From Spirochaetales bacterium (GTDB taxonomy: Bacteria > Spirochaetota > Spirochaetia > JABMQR01): 64,000 nucleotides of DNA. The stretch's first letter is position 1; the number at the start of each line of letters is the position of its first letter. Below, piece by piece: positions 8,725 through 16,389 of the stretch. Made by a program: the position numbers and the translations under genes. The notes below the pieces were generated by a model, which saw only the letters and a list, made by a program, of their open reading frames with translations, ran no database searches and was not told where the DNA came from. The stretch spans positions 1-64,000 of the forward strand of contig JAGYPA010000010.1 of the NCBI GenBank assembly GCA_018399255.1, read 5' to 3'.

Positions 8725-9258
8725 CTATCCTTTTTTTCCAGCCTTTTCAATGATCAATCCGATGATGACCACCAGAATCACCGTGAAAACAAGACGCAGC
8801 ACCATAAATCGCGGACCGAGAAACCGGGCTTCAACCAGCTCCTGCGGCAGTTTGATGCAGGCCCAGGCAGAGAGGAAGATGGCAATATTCGCACTGCGGG
8901 CTCCCTTGGCCTTCAGCGTCCCCGCCAGCGGAAAAGCCATGTAGAGAGGGCCAGTAGGAAGGGTCCCCAGAAGAAACGATATTGCCATGCCGCGAACTCC
9001 CGAATCGCTGCCAAGATGGCGGGCTATAAAATCACGGGAAATGAAGACGGTCAGCAACCCCATCAAAATCAGAACGGCGGGTAATATCACCGCCATCTCC
9101 AGAGCGTAAGATGTTGTTGTCCTTATGAACGCAGACTTCGCATCAGGGAGCAGCTGCAAAGCAGCAAGGGTAATCAACCCGGTAATCAGTACCGGCAGCC
9201 AGCGCCGAAGCCAGCTTTTGCTCTTTGCTGCCTGCCCGGCAGTATTGTTATTCATCAT
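8725..9258 (-). CDS. permease, C-terminal half (ArsP_1/DUF318-like)
   Basis: 177 residues with about four membrane helices. FLLGTLPTGPLYMAFPLAGTLKAKGA resembles the second repeat of the ArsP_1 (PF03773) permeases, where a glycine/proline-rich helix pair lines the pore. Together with the gene before it (4-bp ATGA overlap) it would make one full transporter of two half-size subunits. Family members move organoarsenicals or have unknown substrates. An alternative start is the second ATG at 9253-9255. Expression is probably set by the CRP/FNR-type site upstream of the cupin gene. Confidence 0.75.
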   Translation of the reverse strand: MMNNNTAGQAAKSKSWLRRWLPVLITGLITLAALQLLPDAKSAFIRTTTSYALEMAVILPAVLILMGLLTVFISRDFIARHLGSDSGVRGMAISFLLGTLPTGPLYMAFPLAGTLKAKGARSANIAIFLSAWACIKLPQELVEARFLGPRFMVLRLVFTVILVVIIGLIIEKAGKKG

Positions 9259-9737
9259 ATCAGTGCCCCCAGCAGTAAAGCGATGATTATTGCGGCAATA
9301 AAACTGAGCCCGTTACGCATCAAGGCAAACTTCTTTCCCAGTTCCTTGATTTCGAGCGGGAGCGTCACCATTCCGATCATCGTCAGCGTGGTCAGAAAGG
9401 CCGCGACAACGGTAACCGAGGCCCCTTTTTCCAGCAGGGAAGCGGCAAGCGGAAAAGACAGCAAAGCCGGTATATGAAGAATACTCCCGACAATCGCGGC
9501 TGACAGGACTCCGAAGATCCCTGCCTGTTCACCCAGAAAGCGTTCAAGCGTCTCCTGAGGCACCAGGACAAACAGCAGACCGATGAGCAGGATAATAATG
9601 ATCAGCATCGGCAGCAGCGAAATAAACATTTTACCAGCTGCGGCCAAAGCTTTTATCGACTTCTCTCTGCTCCTGGTAAAGGCGAATATCAGGGCAGCGG
9701 AAGCCAGAACATTAACTGCGACAGCGGTTATGTTCAT
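9255..9737 (-). CDS. permease, N-terminal half (ArsP_1/DUF318-like)
   Basis: 160 residues, four or five membrane helices. GSILHIPALLSFPLAASLLEKGASVTVVAAFLTTLTMIG matches the first repeat of ArsP_1-type permeases in outline. It is the middle gene of a tightly coupled operon: it overlaps the cupin gene by 4 bp upstream and the other half-permease by 4 bp downstream. Separation into two polypeptides is not a frameshift, because each half has its own start in an overlap typical of designed coupling. Confidence 0.75.
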   Translation of the reverse strand: MNITAVAVNVLASAALIFAFTRSREKSIKALAAAGKMFISLLPMLIIIILLIGLLFVLVPQETLERFLGEQAGIFGVLSAAIVGSILHIPALLSFPLAASLLEKGASVTVVAAFLTTLTMIGMVTLPLEIKELGKKFALMRNGLSFIAAIIIALLLGALI

Positions 9738-10054
9738 AACGGCTTTGGTGTCTTTACGACCAGCACCCGGAATGGTCCGGCTCCGGTATTATGGACGGCA
9801 TGGGGAATATCCTTGGGACTCTCAATAAGCATATCCTTTTGTACTTCGGCCCGCTCATCTCCAACCTCAATCTCCCCCCTGCCTTCGAGAACATAGAAAA
9901 ATACATCGACCGGGGTCACATGGGCCGGAAGCGTGTCTCCAGGCCCGATTTCCAGATGCACAACTTCAACCGGATCGATTGAAAGCAGTTTTCTCGCAGA
10001 TACCGACTTTTTCCGATGGGCTTCATAAGCCTGGGACGGCGCAACAATATTCAT
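9734..10054 (-). CDS. single-domain cupin protein
   Basis: 106 residues with one cupin barrel: metal-site motif 1 around PAHVTPVDVFFYVLEGRGEIEV and motif 2 around PHAVHNTG. Small cupins of this kind are metal-binding sensors, isomerases or dioxygenases; the reaction cannot be assigned. It leads the operon cupin-permease-permease with 4-bp overlaps. The ribosome site GAGGAG is well placed. A perfect CRP/FNR-type palindrome lies about 59-78 bp upstream of the start, and a TACTTT -10 candidate at 10093-10098 would put the activator near -40. Confidence 0.82.
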   Translation of the reverse strand: MNIVAPSQAYEAHRKKSVSARKLLSIDPVEVVHLEIGPGDTLPAHVTPVDVFFYVLEGRGEIEVGDERAEVQKDMLIESPKDIPHAVHNTGAGPFRVLVVKTPKPL

Positions 10055-10112
10055 ACATCACTCCTCATCTTTTTACTTGCTCTGGTCACCCTAAAGTACC
10101 TGCGCAATATAT

Positions 10113-10132
10113 TATGTGACTATTATCACATA
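10113..10132. promoter_or_regulatory. perfect CRP/FNR-family binding site
   Basis: TATGTGA-N6-TCACATA: a perfect 7-bp inverted repeat with a 6-bp spacer, containing the exact TGTGA-N6-TCACA consensus of the CRP family. It faces the cupin-permease operon on the minus strand. With a -10 candidate TACTTT on that strand (10093-10098) it sits where a class II activator binds. The gap from 10133 to 10264 shows no other clear signal. Confidence 0.75.
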
Positions 10133-10264
10133 TAGGGAGTATTTTTGAATTTGCCAGAATTTTGCAGCGTCGACGATAGGGTGTTAGGCAGGGCTAATCT
10201 ACACGAGTCGTAGTTTTTTCGTTTTTTTCTGCCGTTTGCCCTGTATGTGCCGGGCAAAAAACCC

Positions 10265-10270
10265 TATAAT
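10265..10270 (+). promoter_or_regulatory. consensus -10 box 6 nt before the start codon
   Basis: TATAAT at 10265-10270, then six bases, then ATG at 10277. Transcription would start at or next to the A of the start codon. A -35 box at standard spacing is not convincing. No Shine-Dalgarno sequence precedes the ATG. Confidence 0.5.
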
Positions 10271-10276
10271 GACCGT

Positions 10277-11236
10277 ATGGAAACTATATTCGGACCCGTC
10301 CCCTCCCGCCGGCTGGGAAGAAGTATTGGCGTTAACAATGTACCGCCAAAGCACTGTACCTATGCCTGCGTCTACTGTCAGCTGGGCAAAGCCCTGTCAA
10401 TGCAAACAAAACGATCAATTTTCTATCCCCCTGCAGAACTTGCCGCTTCGGCGCAGCAGAGAATCAACGAAATTCGGAAAAAAGGTGAAACCATTGACTA
10501 TGTAACCATCGTTCCTGACGGCGAGCCGACTCTCGATGCACAGCTTGGTACGCTTATCAGCCTCCTGCAGGAATCGGGTATCCCCGTGGCAGTTATCAGC
10601 AACGGCTCGCTTCTCGGCAGTCCCGACGTACGAAAAGATCTGCTGAAAGCCGACTGGGTTTCGGTAAAAGTTGATGCCGTATCGGATGCTGTATGGCATA
10701 AAATCGATCGTCCCCGCAGGGATATCGATCACCGCAAAATGCTGGACGGGATTTCACAGTTTGCTCAGGACTTCCGCCGCAAGCGGGAAAGCATACTGAC
10801 AACTGAAACTATGCTGGTGGAAGGACTGAACACCGCAGATGCAGACCTTGAGGCCATCGGCAGGTTCGTTGGAGCCCTTGCCCCCCAAACAGCCTATCTG
10901 GCCGTACCGACCCGACCGCCGGCAGAAGTCTGGGTAGAACCGGCCAGCGAAGAATCCCTCGCCCGCGGCTACGGCATCTTCTCACAATACCTTTCTTCGG
11001 TCGAACACCTCACCGGATATGAGGGAAACCAGTTCAGCGCTTCGGGAGATGCAAGACAGGATATTCTCAGCATAACGGCTGTACACCCGATGCGTTCCGA
11101 TGCGGTGGAGGAGCTGCTCAAAAAGGACGGCAGCACCTTCGCTGCTGTTGAGGAACTGCTGGAAAACGATCTCCTGACAAAAAGCACGTATGGCGGACAT
11201 GCCTATTACGTGCGGCGCTTCAGGAAAAGCAAATGA
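10277..11236 (+). CDS. radical SAM protein (COG0731-like Fe-S oxidoreductase)
   Basis: 319 residues. The radical SAM cysteines are C27, C31 and C34 (CTYACVYC), and the start METIFGPVPSRRLG is the usual N-terminus of this family, which fixes ATG 10277 over the upstream GTG at 10247. The VPDGEPTLD strand fits the SAM-binding GGE-type motif. The C-terminal 80 residues look like a winged-helix domain (DAVEELLKKDGSTF...LLENDLL). The family is related to tRNA wyosine-type enzymes, but bacterial members have no proven substrate. The gene is monocistronic and has a -10 box immediately upstream, suggesting a leaderless mRNA. Confidence 0.83.
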   Translation: METIFGPVPSRRLGRSIGVNNVPPKHCTYACVYCQLGKALSMQTKRSIFYPPAELAASAQQRINEIRKKGETIDYVTIVPDGEPTLDAQLGTLISLLQESGIPVAVISNGSLLGSPDVRKDLLKADWVSVKVDAVSDAVWHKIDRPRRDIDHRKMLDGISQFAQDFRRKRESILTTETMLVEGLNTADADLEAIGRFVGALAPQTAYLAVPTRPPAEVWVEPASEESLARGYGIFSQYLSSVEHLTGYEGNQFSASGDARQDILSITAVHPMRSDAVEELLKKDGSTFAAVEELLENDLLTKSTYGGHAYYVRRFRKSK

Positions 11237-11251
11237 AAGGTATCCAATAAT

Positions 11252-11295
11252 CAGGGCTGCTGCTCAATCCTTTCCGGATCTTTGCAGCAGCCCTG
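11252..11295. terminator. 12-bp-stem hairpin between convergent genes
   Basis: CAGGGCTGCTGC (11252-11263) pairs with GCAGCAGCCCTG (11284-11295) over a 20-nt loop. It lies between the convergent radical SAM gene and the secreted-protein gene. A T-rich run appears only about 20 nt later on the plus strand, so it is a terminator candidate rather than a textbook one. Confidence 0.45.
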
Positions 11296-11338
11296 TCAGT
11301 TGCTCATTACTTATTCTTTTTCAGTTACGGCTGGGCGC

Positions 11339-11905
11339 TCAGATTGATCCGCGTCCGCCAAAACCTGGCTGAGCCTGGCGGCCCCAGTCATTAAAATCCT
11401 GCTGCACAGCGCCGCCGGGAGCCTGCCGTCCTGCGGGCATTTGACGGCTGTTATTCATTCTGCCCTTGTCCTGCATCGGCGCATATCGGGAATTGTTATC
11501 GGAACCGAACCCGGGTTTGTCAAAATCATCGGACCAGCGTCCCATCATATCGAAAACAATTTCCTCGTCTCCTGCATCAGCGCTTTGTACAAAGACATGC
11601 CCATCGTAGTCCTGTTCACAATCGATGCATTCTGTCAGCAGGCCAGTTACACTGACTTCCAAGTTGTCATATGCATCAAGATCAAGAATCCTGACCCGGG
11701 AAGCTGAAAGTGAGTACGCGGCGCCATCGGCAGCCAGCACCACTTCCGAATCGGTTACATCCAGAATCCCGGACACTGTAACCAGTTCCCCGGCAGCTCT
11801 TCCATAACCGGGCTCAACTGCCTCCGGTGCGTTCTCACGACTGCCGTTTGCAAAACCTGCAGCGGCAACGGTCAATAACAGTAAAAAAATACCTAGTTTC
11901 TTCAT
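11339..11905 (-). CDS. secreted protein of unknown function
   Basis: 188 residues with a clear signal peptide (MKKLGIFLLLLTVAAAGFA) and a mature start NGSREN of a style common in spirochaetes. Residues about 40-115 resemble a small OB-like or bacterial periplasmic beta domain (ELVTVSGILDVTDSEVVLAADGAAYSL) with a CIDC cysteine pair. The C-terminal 60 residues are low-complexity, rich in Gly, Gln, Asn, Met and Arg. I do not recognise a family. AAGGAG precedes the start. An 18-bp dyad overlaps its likely -35 region. Confidence 0.75.
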   Translation of the reverse strand: MKKLGIFLLLLTVAAAGFANGSRENAPEAVEPGYGRAAGELVTVSGILDVTDSEVVLAADGAAYSLSASRVRILDLDAYDNLEVSVTGLLTECIDCEQDYDGHVFVQSADAGDEEIVFDMMGRWSDDFDKPGFGSDNNSRYAPMQDKGRMNNSRQMPAGRQAPGGAVQQDFNDWGRQAQPGFGGRGSI

Positions 11906-11968
11906 AATTTTTCTCCTTGTTTGCTGAACAGCGTTTTCTCTGCTGTTCGCATTGTTTATGAATAGAAC

Positions 11969-11986
11969 TTATCAGCATGCTGTTAA
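11969..11986. promoter_or_regulatory. 18-bp near-perfect dyad operator candidate
   Basis: TTATCAGCATGCTGTTAA has one mismatched pair and a perfect CAGCATGCTG core. It overlaps the TTAACA -35 candidate of the minus-strand secreted-protein gene (TTAACA-16-TATTCA). It is also 76 bp upstream of the -35 of the divergent CoA-disulfide reductase gene, so a regulator could serve both. A GAACAGC/GCTGTTC hairpin at 11926-11948 lies in the minus-strand leader. Confidence 0.5.
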
Positions 11987-12061
11987 GGAACGATATCAGC
12001 AAGGTTAAGAAATCATAATGATATTTTGATAAACTTTTCTCGATATCCTCTCTTCACCTCA

Positions 12062-12090
12062 TTGACACACTAATTCAACCTGATTATTAT
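12062..12090 (+). promoter_or_regulatory. sigma-70-type promoter of the CoA-disulfide reductase gene
   Basis: TTGACA (12062-12067), 17 bp, TATTAT (12085-12090). The start would be near 12097, giving a 30-nt leader with GAGGAGG before ATG 12128. This is a conventional promoter with a ribosome site, useful as a contrast to the leaderless ones in the window. Confidence 0.7.
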
Positions 12091-12127
12091 TAGCATATGT
12101 TCATAAAGAAATAATGAGGAGGTTCGT

Positions 12128-13819
12128 ATGGCCAGAAAATTCGTCATCATAGGCGGTTCAGCAGCAGGTCCTAAGGCGGCCTCAAAAATACGCCGACATG
12201 ACCAGGAAGCGGATATTACCATTGTTCAGAAAGGTAAATATCTGAGCATGGCTTCGTGCGGATATCCCTACTTTGTCGGCGGGGTTTTTGATGACCAGAA
12301 TGAACTCGTCGCAACACCTACCGGGGTACCGCGTGATCCCAGCTTCTTTGCAAGCACCAAGGCTGTAACTGCCCTCACTGAAACCGAGGCGATCTCTATT
12401 GACCGCGACAGAAAACAGGTTGCCCTCCGCAATCTGGCTACCGGGGAAGAAAGCAGCCTGCCCTATGACAAGCTGATCCTGACTACCGGTGCCAACCCGG
12501 TTATTCCACGCCTCCCCGGCATGGACCTTGATGGTATAGACTCCCTCCAGAGCATGGAAGATGCCGTCCGCCTGAAAGCTCTGGTAGTTGAGAAAAAAAC
12601 TAAAAAAGCGGTAATAATCGGCGGCGGGCTGATCGGCATAGAAACCTGCGAAGCAATGGAGCTGGCAGGAATAGAGATAACTGTCGTTGAAATGCTTGAC
12701 CAGATTCTGCCGTTTCTCGACTGGGAAATGGCCAAACTGGTTGAAAACCATATGCGCTCCAAAGGCGTCAACATTATCACTGGAATAGGTGTGGCAAAAA
12801 TTCTTGGCACTGACACGGTATCAGGCGTTGAACTCACTGACGGAACAGTTATTGAATGCGACCATGTCGTCTTTTCCATCGGGGTTCGTCCAAACAGCAA
12901 ACTTGCCGTTGAAGCCGGTCTTAAAATCGGCGACAGGGGCGGCATTGCAGTCAACCGTTTTATGCAGACTTCCGATCCCAGTATCTACGCCGCTGGAGAC
13001 TGTATCGAGGTAACCAACCTGATTACCCACAATAAGCAGCATTGGCCAATGGGTGATGCTGCCAACCTTCAGGGACGGGTAGCGGCTCAGAATATGGTGT
13101 TCGGCAATGTTGAGGAATACGAAGGCGTTGTGGGTACCGGCATCTGCAAGGTATTTGACTTTACTGCCGGCGGCACCGGGCTCTCGGAAAAAATGGCCCG
13201 GATGGAAGGTTACGAGAATGTCATCTCAGTTATTCATGCGGCGCCGGATAAACCGGGCTTCATGGGCGGCAATCCGATTATCATCAAGATGCTGGCAGCC
13301 AAGACTACGGGTCGCTTTCTCGGCATGCAGGTTGTAGGCACCGGTGATGCTTCAAAAAGGCTCGCGATGGCAGCCATGGCCCTTCACGGAAAGATGTGCA
13401 TATCTCACATGGTCAACCTTGATCTGCCCTATGCCCCTCCCTTCTCACCGGCCATAGACAACTTTATAGCAGCGGTACACGCATTGGAAAACAAGTGGCG
13501 TCAACATATGGAAGGTATCAGTACCGTTGAAGTCAAGAAAAAACTTGATGCCGGAGAACCGGTATTTCTCCTCGATGCACGTGGTCCGGATGAATACGAA
13601 ACTCTGCGGCTTGGCGTCGGTGAACACCTGATCCCGCTCGGCAAACTGAGAAGCAGCCATGACAAGCTGCCTGAAGATAAAAATACCGAGATCATTGCCT
13701 ACTGCAAAATTTCGCTGCGCGGGTATGAAGCTGCCTGCTATCTGAAAAGCATCGGCTACACCTGCGTCAAGGTAATGGAGGGCGGAATAGCCGTCTGGCC
13801 GTTTGCTCGCGAAAAGTAA
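12128..13819 (+). CDS. CoA-disulfide reductase with C-terminal rhodanese domain
   Basis: 563-residue flavoprotein that reduces CoA disulfide or persulfide, or acts as NADH oxidase. Residues 1-445 are the FAD/NADH reductase: FVIIGGSAAG FAD loop, redox Cys44 in SMASCGYPYFVGG, NADH loop VIIGGGLIGIETCE, and YAAGDC at the FAD C-terminal site. Residues about 465-563 are a rhodanese domain with the catalytic loop YCKISLRGY. This fusion (CoADR-Rhd) handles CoA persulfides in redox and sulfur metabolism. It has its own promoter and a terminator at 13944-14010. The cytosolic location fits the absence of a signal peptide. Confidence 0.9.
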   Translation: MARKFVIIGGSAAGPKAASKIRRHDQEADITIVQKGKYLSMASCGYPYFVGGVFDDQNELVATPTGVPRDPSFFASTKAVTALTETEAISIDRDRKQVALRNLATGEESSLPYDKLILTTGANPVIPRLPGMDLDGIDSLQSMEDAVRLKALVVEKKTKKAVIIGGGLIGIETCEAMELAGIEITVVEMLDQILPFLDWEMAKLVENHMRSKGVNIITGIGVAKILGTDTVSGVELTDGTVIECDHVVFSIGVRPNSKLAVEAGLKIGDRGGIAVNRFMQTSDPSIYAAGDCIEVTNLITHNKQHWPMGDAANLQGRVAAQNMVFGNVEEYEGVVGTGICKVFDFTAGGTGLSEKMARMEGYENVISVIHAAPDKPGFMGGNPIIIKMLAAKTTGRFLGMQVVGTGDASKRLAMAAMALHGKMCISHMVNLDLPYAPPFSPAIDNFIAAVHALENKWRQHMEGISTVEVKKKLDAGEPVFLLDARGPDEYETLRLGVGEHLIPLGKLRSSHDKLPEDKNTEIIAYCKISLRGYEAACYLKSIGYTCVKVMEGGIAVWPFAREK

Positions 13820-13841
13820 TTGCGTAAGTTCTTATTGTGCG

Positions 13842-13916
13842 AGGTTCTGAATCCCATTAAAGGATTATAAAGAACCTTGAGGATATTTCGAAATGATTAC
13901 ATTTTGAAATATTCTC
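13842..13916 (+). other. two stacked hairpins in the 3' region after the reductase
   Basis: First hairpin: AGGTTCT (13842-13848) with AGAACCT (13871-13877), and inside it AATCC/GGATT. Second: 13879-13895 with 13900-13916, 17 pairs including two G-U, loop ATTA. They fill the 13820-13943 gap between the reductase stop and the terminator, so the transcript has a structured 3' tail that could be a stabilising end or a processed small RNA. Confidence 0.5.
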
Positions 13917-13943
13917 GAACAGATTTTTATTGGTAATTCAAGT

Positions 13944-14010
13944 CAGTCCGGGTCATGGCAAAAGCAATTGAGCCCCTGCCATCCTCCCACCCCGGACTGG
14001 CTATTTTTTT
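13944..14010 (+). terminator. intrinsic terminator with a branched stem
   Basis: Outer stem CAGTCCGGG (13944-13952) with CCCGGACTG (13991-13999), inner stem ATGGCA (13955-13960) with TGCCAT (13977-13982), then seven T residues at 14004-14010. The 38-nt interior is long for a simple terminator. It ends the CoA-disulfide reductase transcript and lies just past the stop of the convergent PRC-barrel gene. Confidence 0.72.
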
Positions 14011-14055
14011 CCTTCGAGCTTTTCGTTGCTCGCCCTTTTTTATACCCGCATACCC

Positions 14056-14880
14056 CTATCCCCCGCACTTACCGCAGGGAGTTCCCTCTTTCTCATCCGA
14101 AAAATATCCGGTCTTTGTATTATGATAATAGGGGCAGTCAGCGTTATGCCGGATTCGCGAAGGAAGAGCAATCCAGTACCGGGATGTCTTGCCAAACTCC
14201 AGATTGGCTGCATTGAATTCAGGACTGTTCCGTACTTCCTCTTTTTTCAGGTTCATGTGAACACTATAGTCCAGCCACTCAACAGAACTGATGTCCTTTA
14301 CTTGCATCATCACCTTCTTCCCTGGAAATACGTTGCGGGTATCGGCAACAACATATTCCAGCTTCCACTCCTTATCATCCGCGACATAGTCATCCACATG
14401 ACCGATATTCCCATCCTCTGCATGAATATAATAGCCGCGGATATGACGGGTTGACCGCAGATGAGGATTTCCGGCTGCCTTGCTCTCTTTTTCTGCTGTT
14501 TCGGCAGAAATCTCCTGAACCGGGAGTACCGGACCCACCGTGCTGCCTATTCCGACCTTCCAGTAGGGCAGCCACTGATAGTAGTCATGGAGGATAATCT
14601 CCTGCTGACGATATACCGGTTTCTCGGTATCAATATCCGGACTCTCCTTTACCTGGGCACACGTCAGATTGACACAGAACTGATGTCTTTCCCAGTCAGG
14701 CTTACCCAGTTCGGTCGAGGGAATCAGCACCATCCGCCCTGAAAACCACCCTCCTGTCCTTACCACAAGATAGCGGACAGTCCAGGCGGCATCATCAAAG
14801 TAGAAGTCATGAACCCTCCCTATTTCGCCGTCAACCGCCTTGAGGGAAAACCCGATTAAACTGTTCAATAGAATATGCAT
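14056..14880 (-). CDS. PRC-barrel domain protein with C-terminal Cys-rich motif
   Basis: 274 residues. Two PRC-barrel repeats are visible: residues about 5-75 (LIGFSLKAVDGEIGRVHDFYFDD) and about 145-215 (RGYYIHAEDGNIGHVDDYVADD). These small beta barrels mediate binding in photosystem, ribosome-processing and sporulation proteins. The last 33 residues form a separate conserved-looking element, RHNADCPYYHNTKTG...CGKCGG, with one Cys then a CxxC, possibly a metal site. AGGAGGTGTCC precedes the start. No signal peptide is present. The function is unknown; stress-linked proteins often carry this double barrel. Confidence 0.8.
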   Translation of the reverse strand: MHILLNSLIGFSLKAVDGEIGRVHDFYFDDAAWTVRYLVVRTGGWFSGRMVLIPSTELGKPDWERHQFCVNLTCAQVKESPDIDTEKPVYRQQEIILHDYYQWLPYWKVGIGSTVGPVLPVQEISAETAEKESKAAGNPHLRSTRHIRGYYIHAEDGNIGHVDDYVADDKEWKLEYVVADTRNVFPGKKVMMQVKDISSVEWLDYSVHMNLKKEEVRNSPEFNAANLEFGKTSRYWIALPSRIRHNADCPYYHNTKTGYFSDEKEGTPCGKCGG

Positions 14881-15083
14881 TGGACACCTCCTGTTTCGAT
14901 ACCGATTTAGAAGATGCAGTTACTGAAGAATAAATGAATAAAACCAACTAATTATCTGCCGTGTTCGATCTGCACCTTCGTACCATTATCGAATAACCTC
15001 ATCCATCTACCTACAGTATACTACTCAAACTGTCTGCCGGCAAGAACCTGATTTAGGAACCTGATCAACGCCTGCGATGAAGC

Positions 15084-15112
15084 TTGCAAAAGCCGCAAAA
15101 CATCACTACATT
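15084..15112 (+). promoter_or_regulatory. promoter placing the start site at the ATG of the YmdB-like gene
   Basis: TTGCAA (15084-15089), 17 bp, TACATT (15107-15112), six bases, ATG 15119. No Shine-Dalgarno site fits between them. The upstream gap 14881-15083 holds a GAACCTGAT direct repeat (15044-15052 and 15057-15065) and nothing else clear. Confidence 0.6.
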
Positions 15113-15118
15113 GTACTC

Positions 15119-15925
15119 ATGAATCTAACGATACTGGCTTTAGGCGAAATCGTCGGAAAACCCGGCATATATACCGTAAAAGAGGGCCTCAAGACCCTGA
15201 AAGAGACACGGCACATCGACTTCATCATGGCTAACGGTGAAGGAACAACCGGCGGATTCGGCATAGGGAAAAATCATTCCATCTATCTCAGAAAAATCGG
15301 GATCGATGCCATTTCGACAGGAGAAAAAACCTACTACAAGAAAGATATGGTCGATCACCTCCGACACGCCCCATATATAGTGCGCCCGGCTAACTATCCG
15401 CCCGGCAACCCGGGAAGGGGCTGGTCTGTTCTTGATGCAGGAGATAAAAAAATCGGTGTAATAACCCTGCTCGGTCAGGCGGGCTTCCAGCGGGTTCATC
15501 TTGGCAACCCGTTCCTGCTCCTCCCCTCCCTGGTGGAAAGAATTCAGACAATCACCCCCTACATCATCCTCCAGTTCCATGCGGCAACGACTGCTGAAAA
15601 GCGGGCCATGTTTTTCCATGCCGACGGCACCCTCTCCGCCGTTATCGGCACTCACGCCAAGGCAATCACCTCAGATGCGCAGATATTTCCGCGAAAAACT
15701 GCCGTAATAACCGACAACGGCCGCTGCGGCAGCATTAACAGTGTCGGCGGCCTTGACCCCGAAATTGAAATCAGAAAGTTTCTCACCCAGATTCCCGAAC
15801 GTTCAGCAGACTGCTGGGATGACCTCGAAATGCAGGGGGTCCTCTTTGAACTCGACGAATCGGGCAAGGCCGTATCAATAGAAACACTCAGAATTCCGGT
15901 AAAAACCCCGGAAAAGGAGATGTGA
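15119..15925 (+). CDS. YmdB-like metallophosphoesterase-fold protein with degenerate active site
   Basis: 268 residues aligned by eye along their length with YmdB (cyclic-nucleotide phosphodiesterase, TIGR00282). Expected B. subtilis YmdB ligands are D8, E39, N40, N67, H68, H150, H175 and H177. Here the equivalents are E10, E41, G42, E69, K70, H154, H179 and K181, so five of eight differ. Metal binding and catalysis are therefore doubtful; it may be a sensor or scaffold. The start is set by a promoter six bases upstream; an ATG 42 bp earlier lies inside that promoter. The RseC-like gene follows 1 bp after the stop. Confidence 0.75.
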   Translation: MNLTILALGEIVGKPGIYTVKEGLKTLKETRHIDFIMANGEGTTGGFGIGKNHSIYLRKIGIDAISTGEKTYYKKDMVDHLRHAPYIVRPANYPPGNPGRGWSVLDAGDKKIGVITLLGQAGFQRVHLGNPFLLLPSLVERIQTITPYIILQFHAATTAEKRAMFFHADGTLSAVIGTHAKAITSDAQIFPRKTAVITDNGRCGSINSVGGLDPEIEIRKFLTQIPERSADCWDDLEMQGVLFELDESGKAVSIETLRIPVKTPEKEM

Positions 15926-15926
15926 C

Positions 15927-16337
15927 ATGACTGAGATATCAACGGTAATCTCATCCACAAACAATCAGGCCGAACTTGGCTGCACGACAACCGGCTGCTC
16001 AAGCTGTGCAGGAAATTCATTCTGCAATATAAAAGGACATTCCTATACGGCTCTCAATCCCGGACACCTCGATATCCAGCCCGGAGATCAGGTAGAGGTG
16101 TACCTTCCCCCTGGAAAAACTATTTTTTCAGGCTTTGTAATCCTGATTTTTCCGCTTATGCTCTTCTTTGCCGGATTTCTTCTCACTGGACTTATGTTCG
16201 ACGGAGCAGGAGAAGGATTGAAAGCCCTGGGCGGATTTATCGGCCTGTCTGTCGGATTCGGTCTGGGCTATATGTTCGGCAAAGTAAAAAAACAGCAGTA
16301 TATGCCAACTATCCAGAAGAAATTGGATCTGTCGTAA
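15927..16337 (+). CDS. RseC/MucC-like membrane protein
   Basis: 136 residues with the SoxR-reducing/RseC layout: an N-terminal soluble region with four cysteines (C19, C24, C27, C33) followed by two membrane helices (about 65-85 and 90-112) and a short basic tail. Family members (PF04246) take part in membrane redox or envelope-stress signalling, in SoxR reduction and near Rnf complexes. Here it is co-transcribed with the degenerate YmdB-like gene (1-bp gap) and no rnf genes are in the window. The four cysteines may hold an Fe-S cluster. Confidence 0.75.
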   Translation: MTEISTVISSTNNQAELGCTTTGCSSCAGNSFCNIKGHSYTALNPGHLDIQPGDQVEVYLPPGKTIFSGFVILIFPLMLFFAGFLLTGLMFDGAGEGLKALGGFIGLSVGFGLGYMFGKVKKQQYMPTIQKKLDLS

Positions 16338-16364
16338 GCAGTTTCTTTTAAAAAGCGGTTTCTC

Positions 16365-16389
16365 AAGGTTCTCTCAAAATTCAAAAATT
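16365..16389 (+). repeat. interspersed GAGGTTCT element, copy 2
   Basis: AAGGTTCTCTCAAAATTCAA followed by AAATT; matches 22 of 25 positions of the element at 8013-8037. Here it forms a hairpin, GGTTCTCTC (16367-16375) with GAAAGAACC (16392-16400), directly before the pyrG -35 box. Confidence 0.55.

Noticed and set aside
9255-9737. Frameshifted single permease
   Set aside because: Each half has its own start in a 4-bp ATGA overlap and a complete set of helices, so this is a natural two-gene arrangement.
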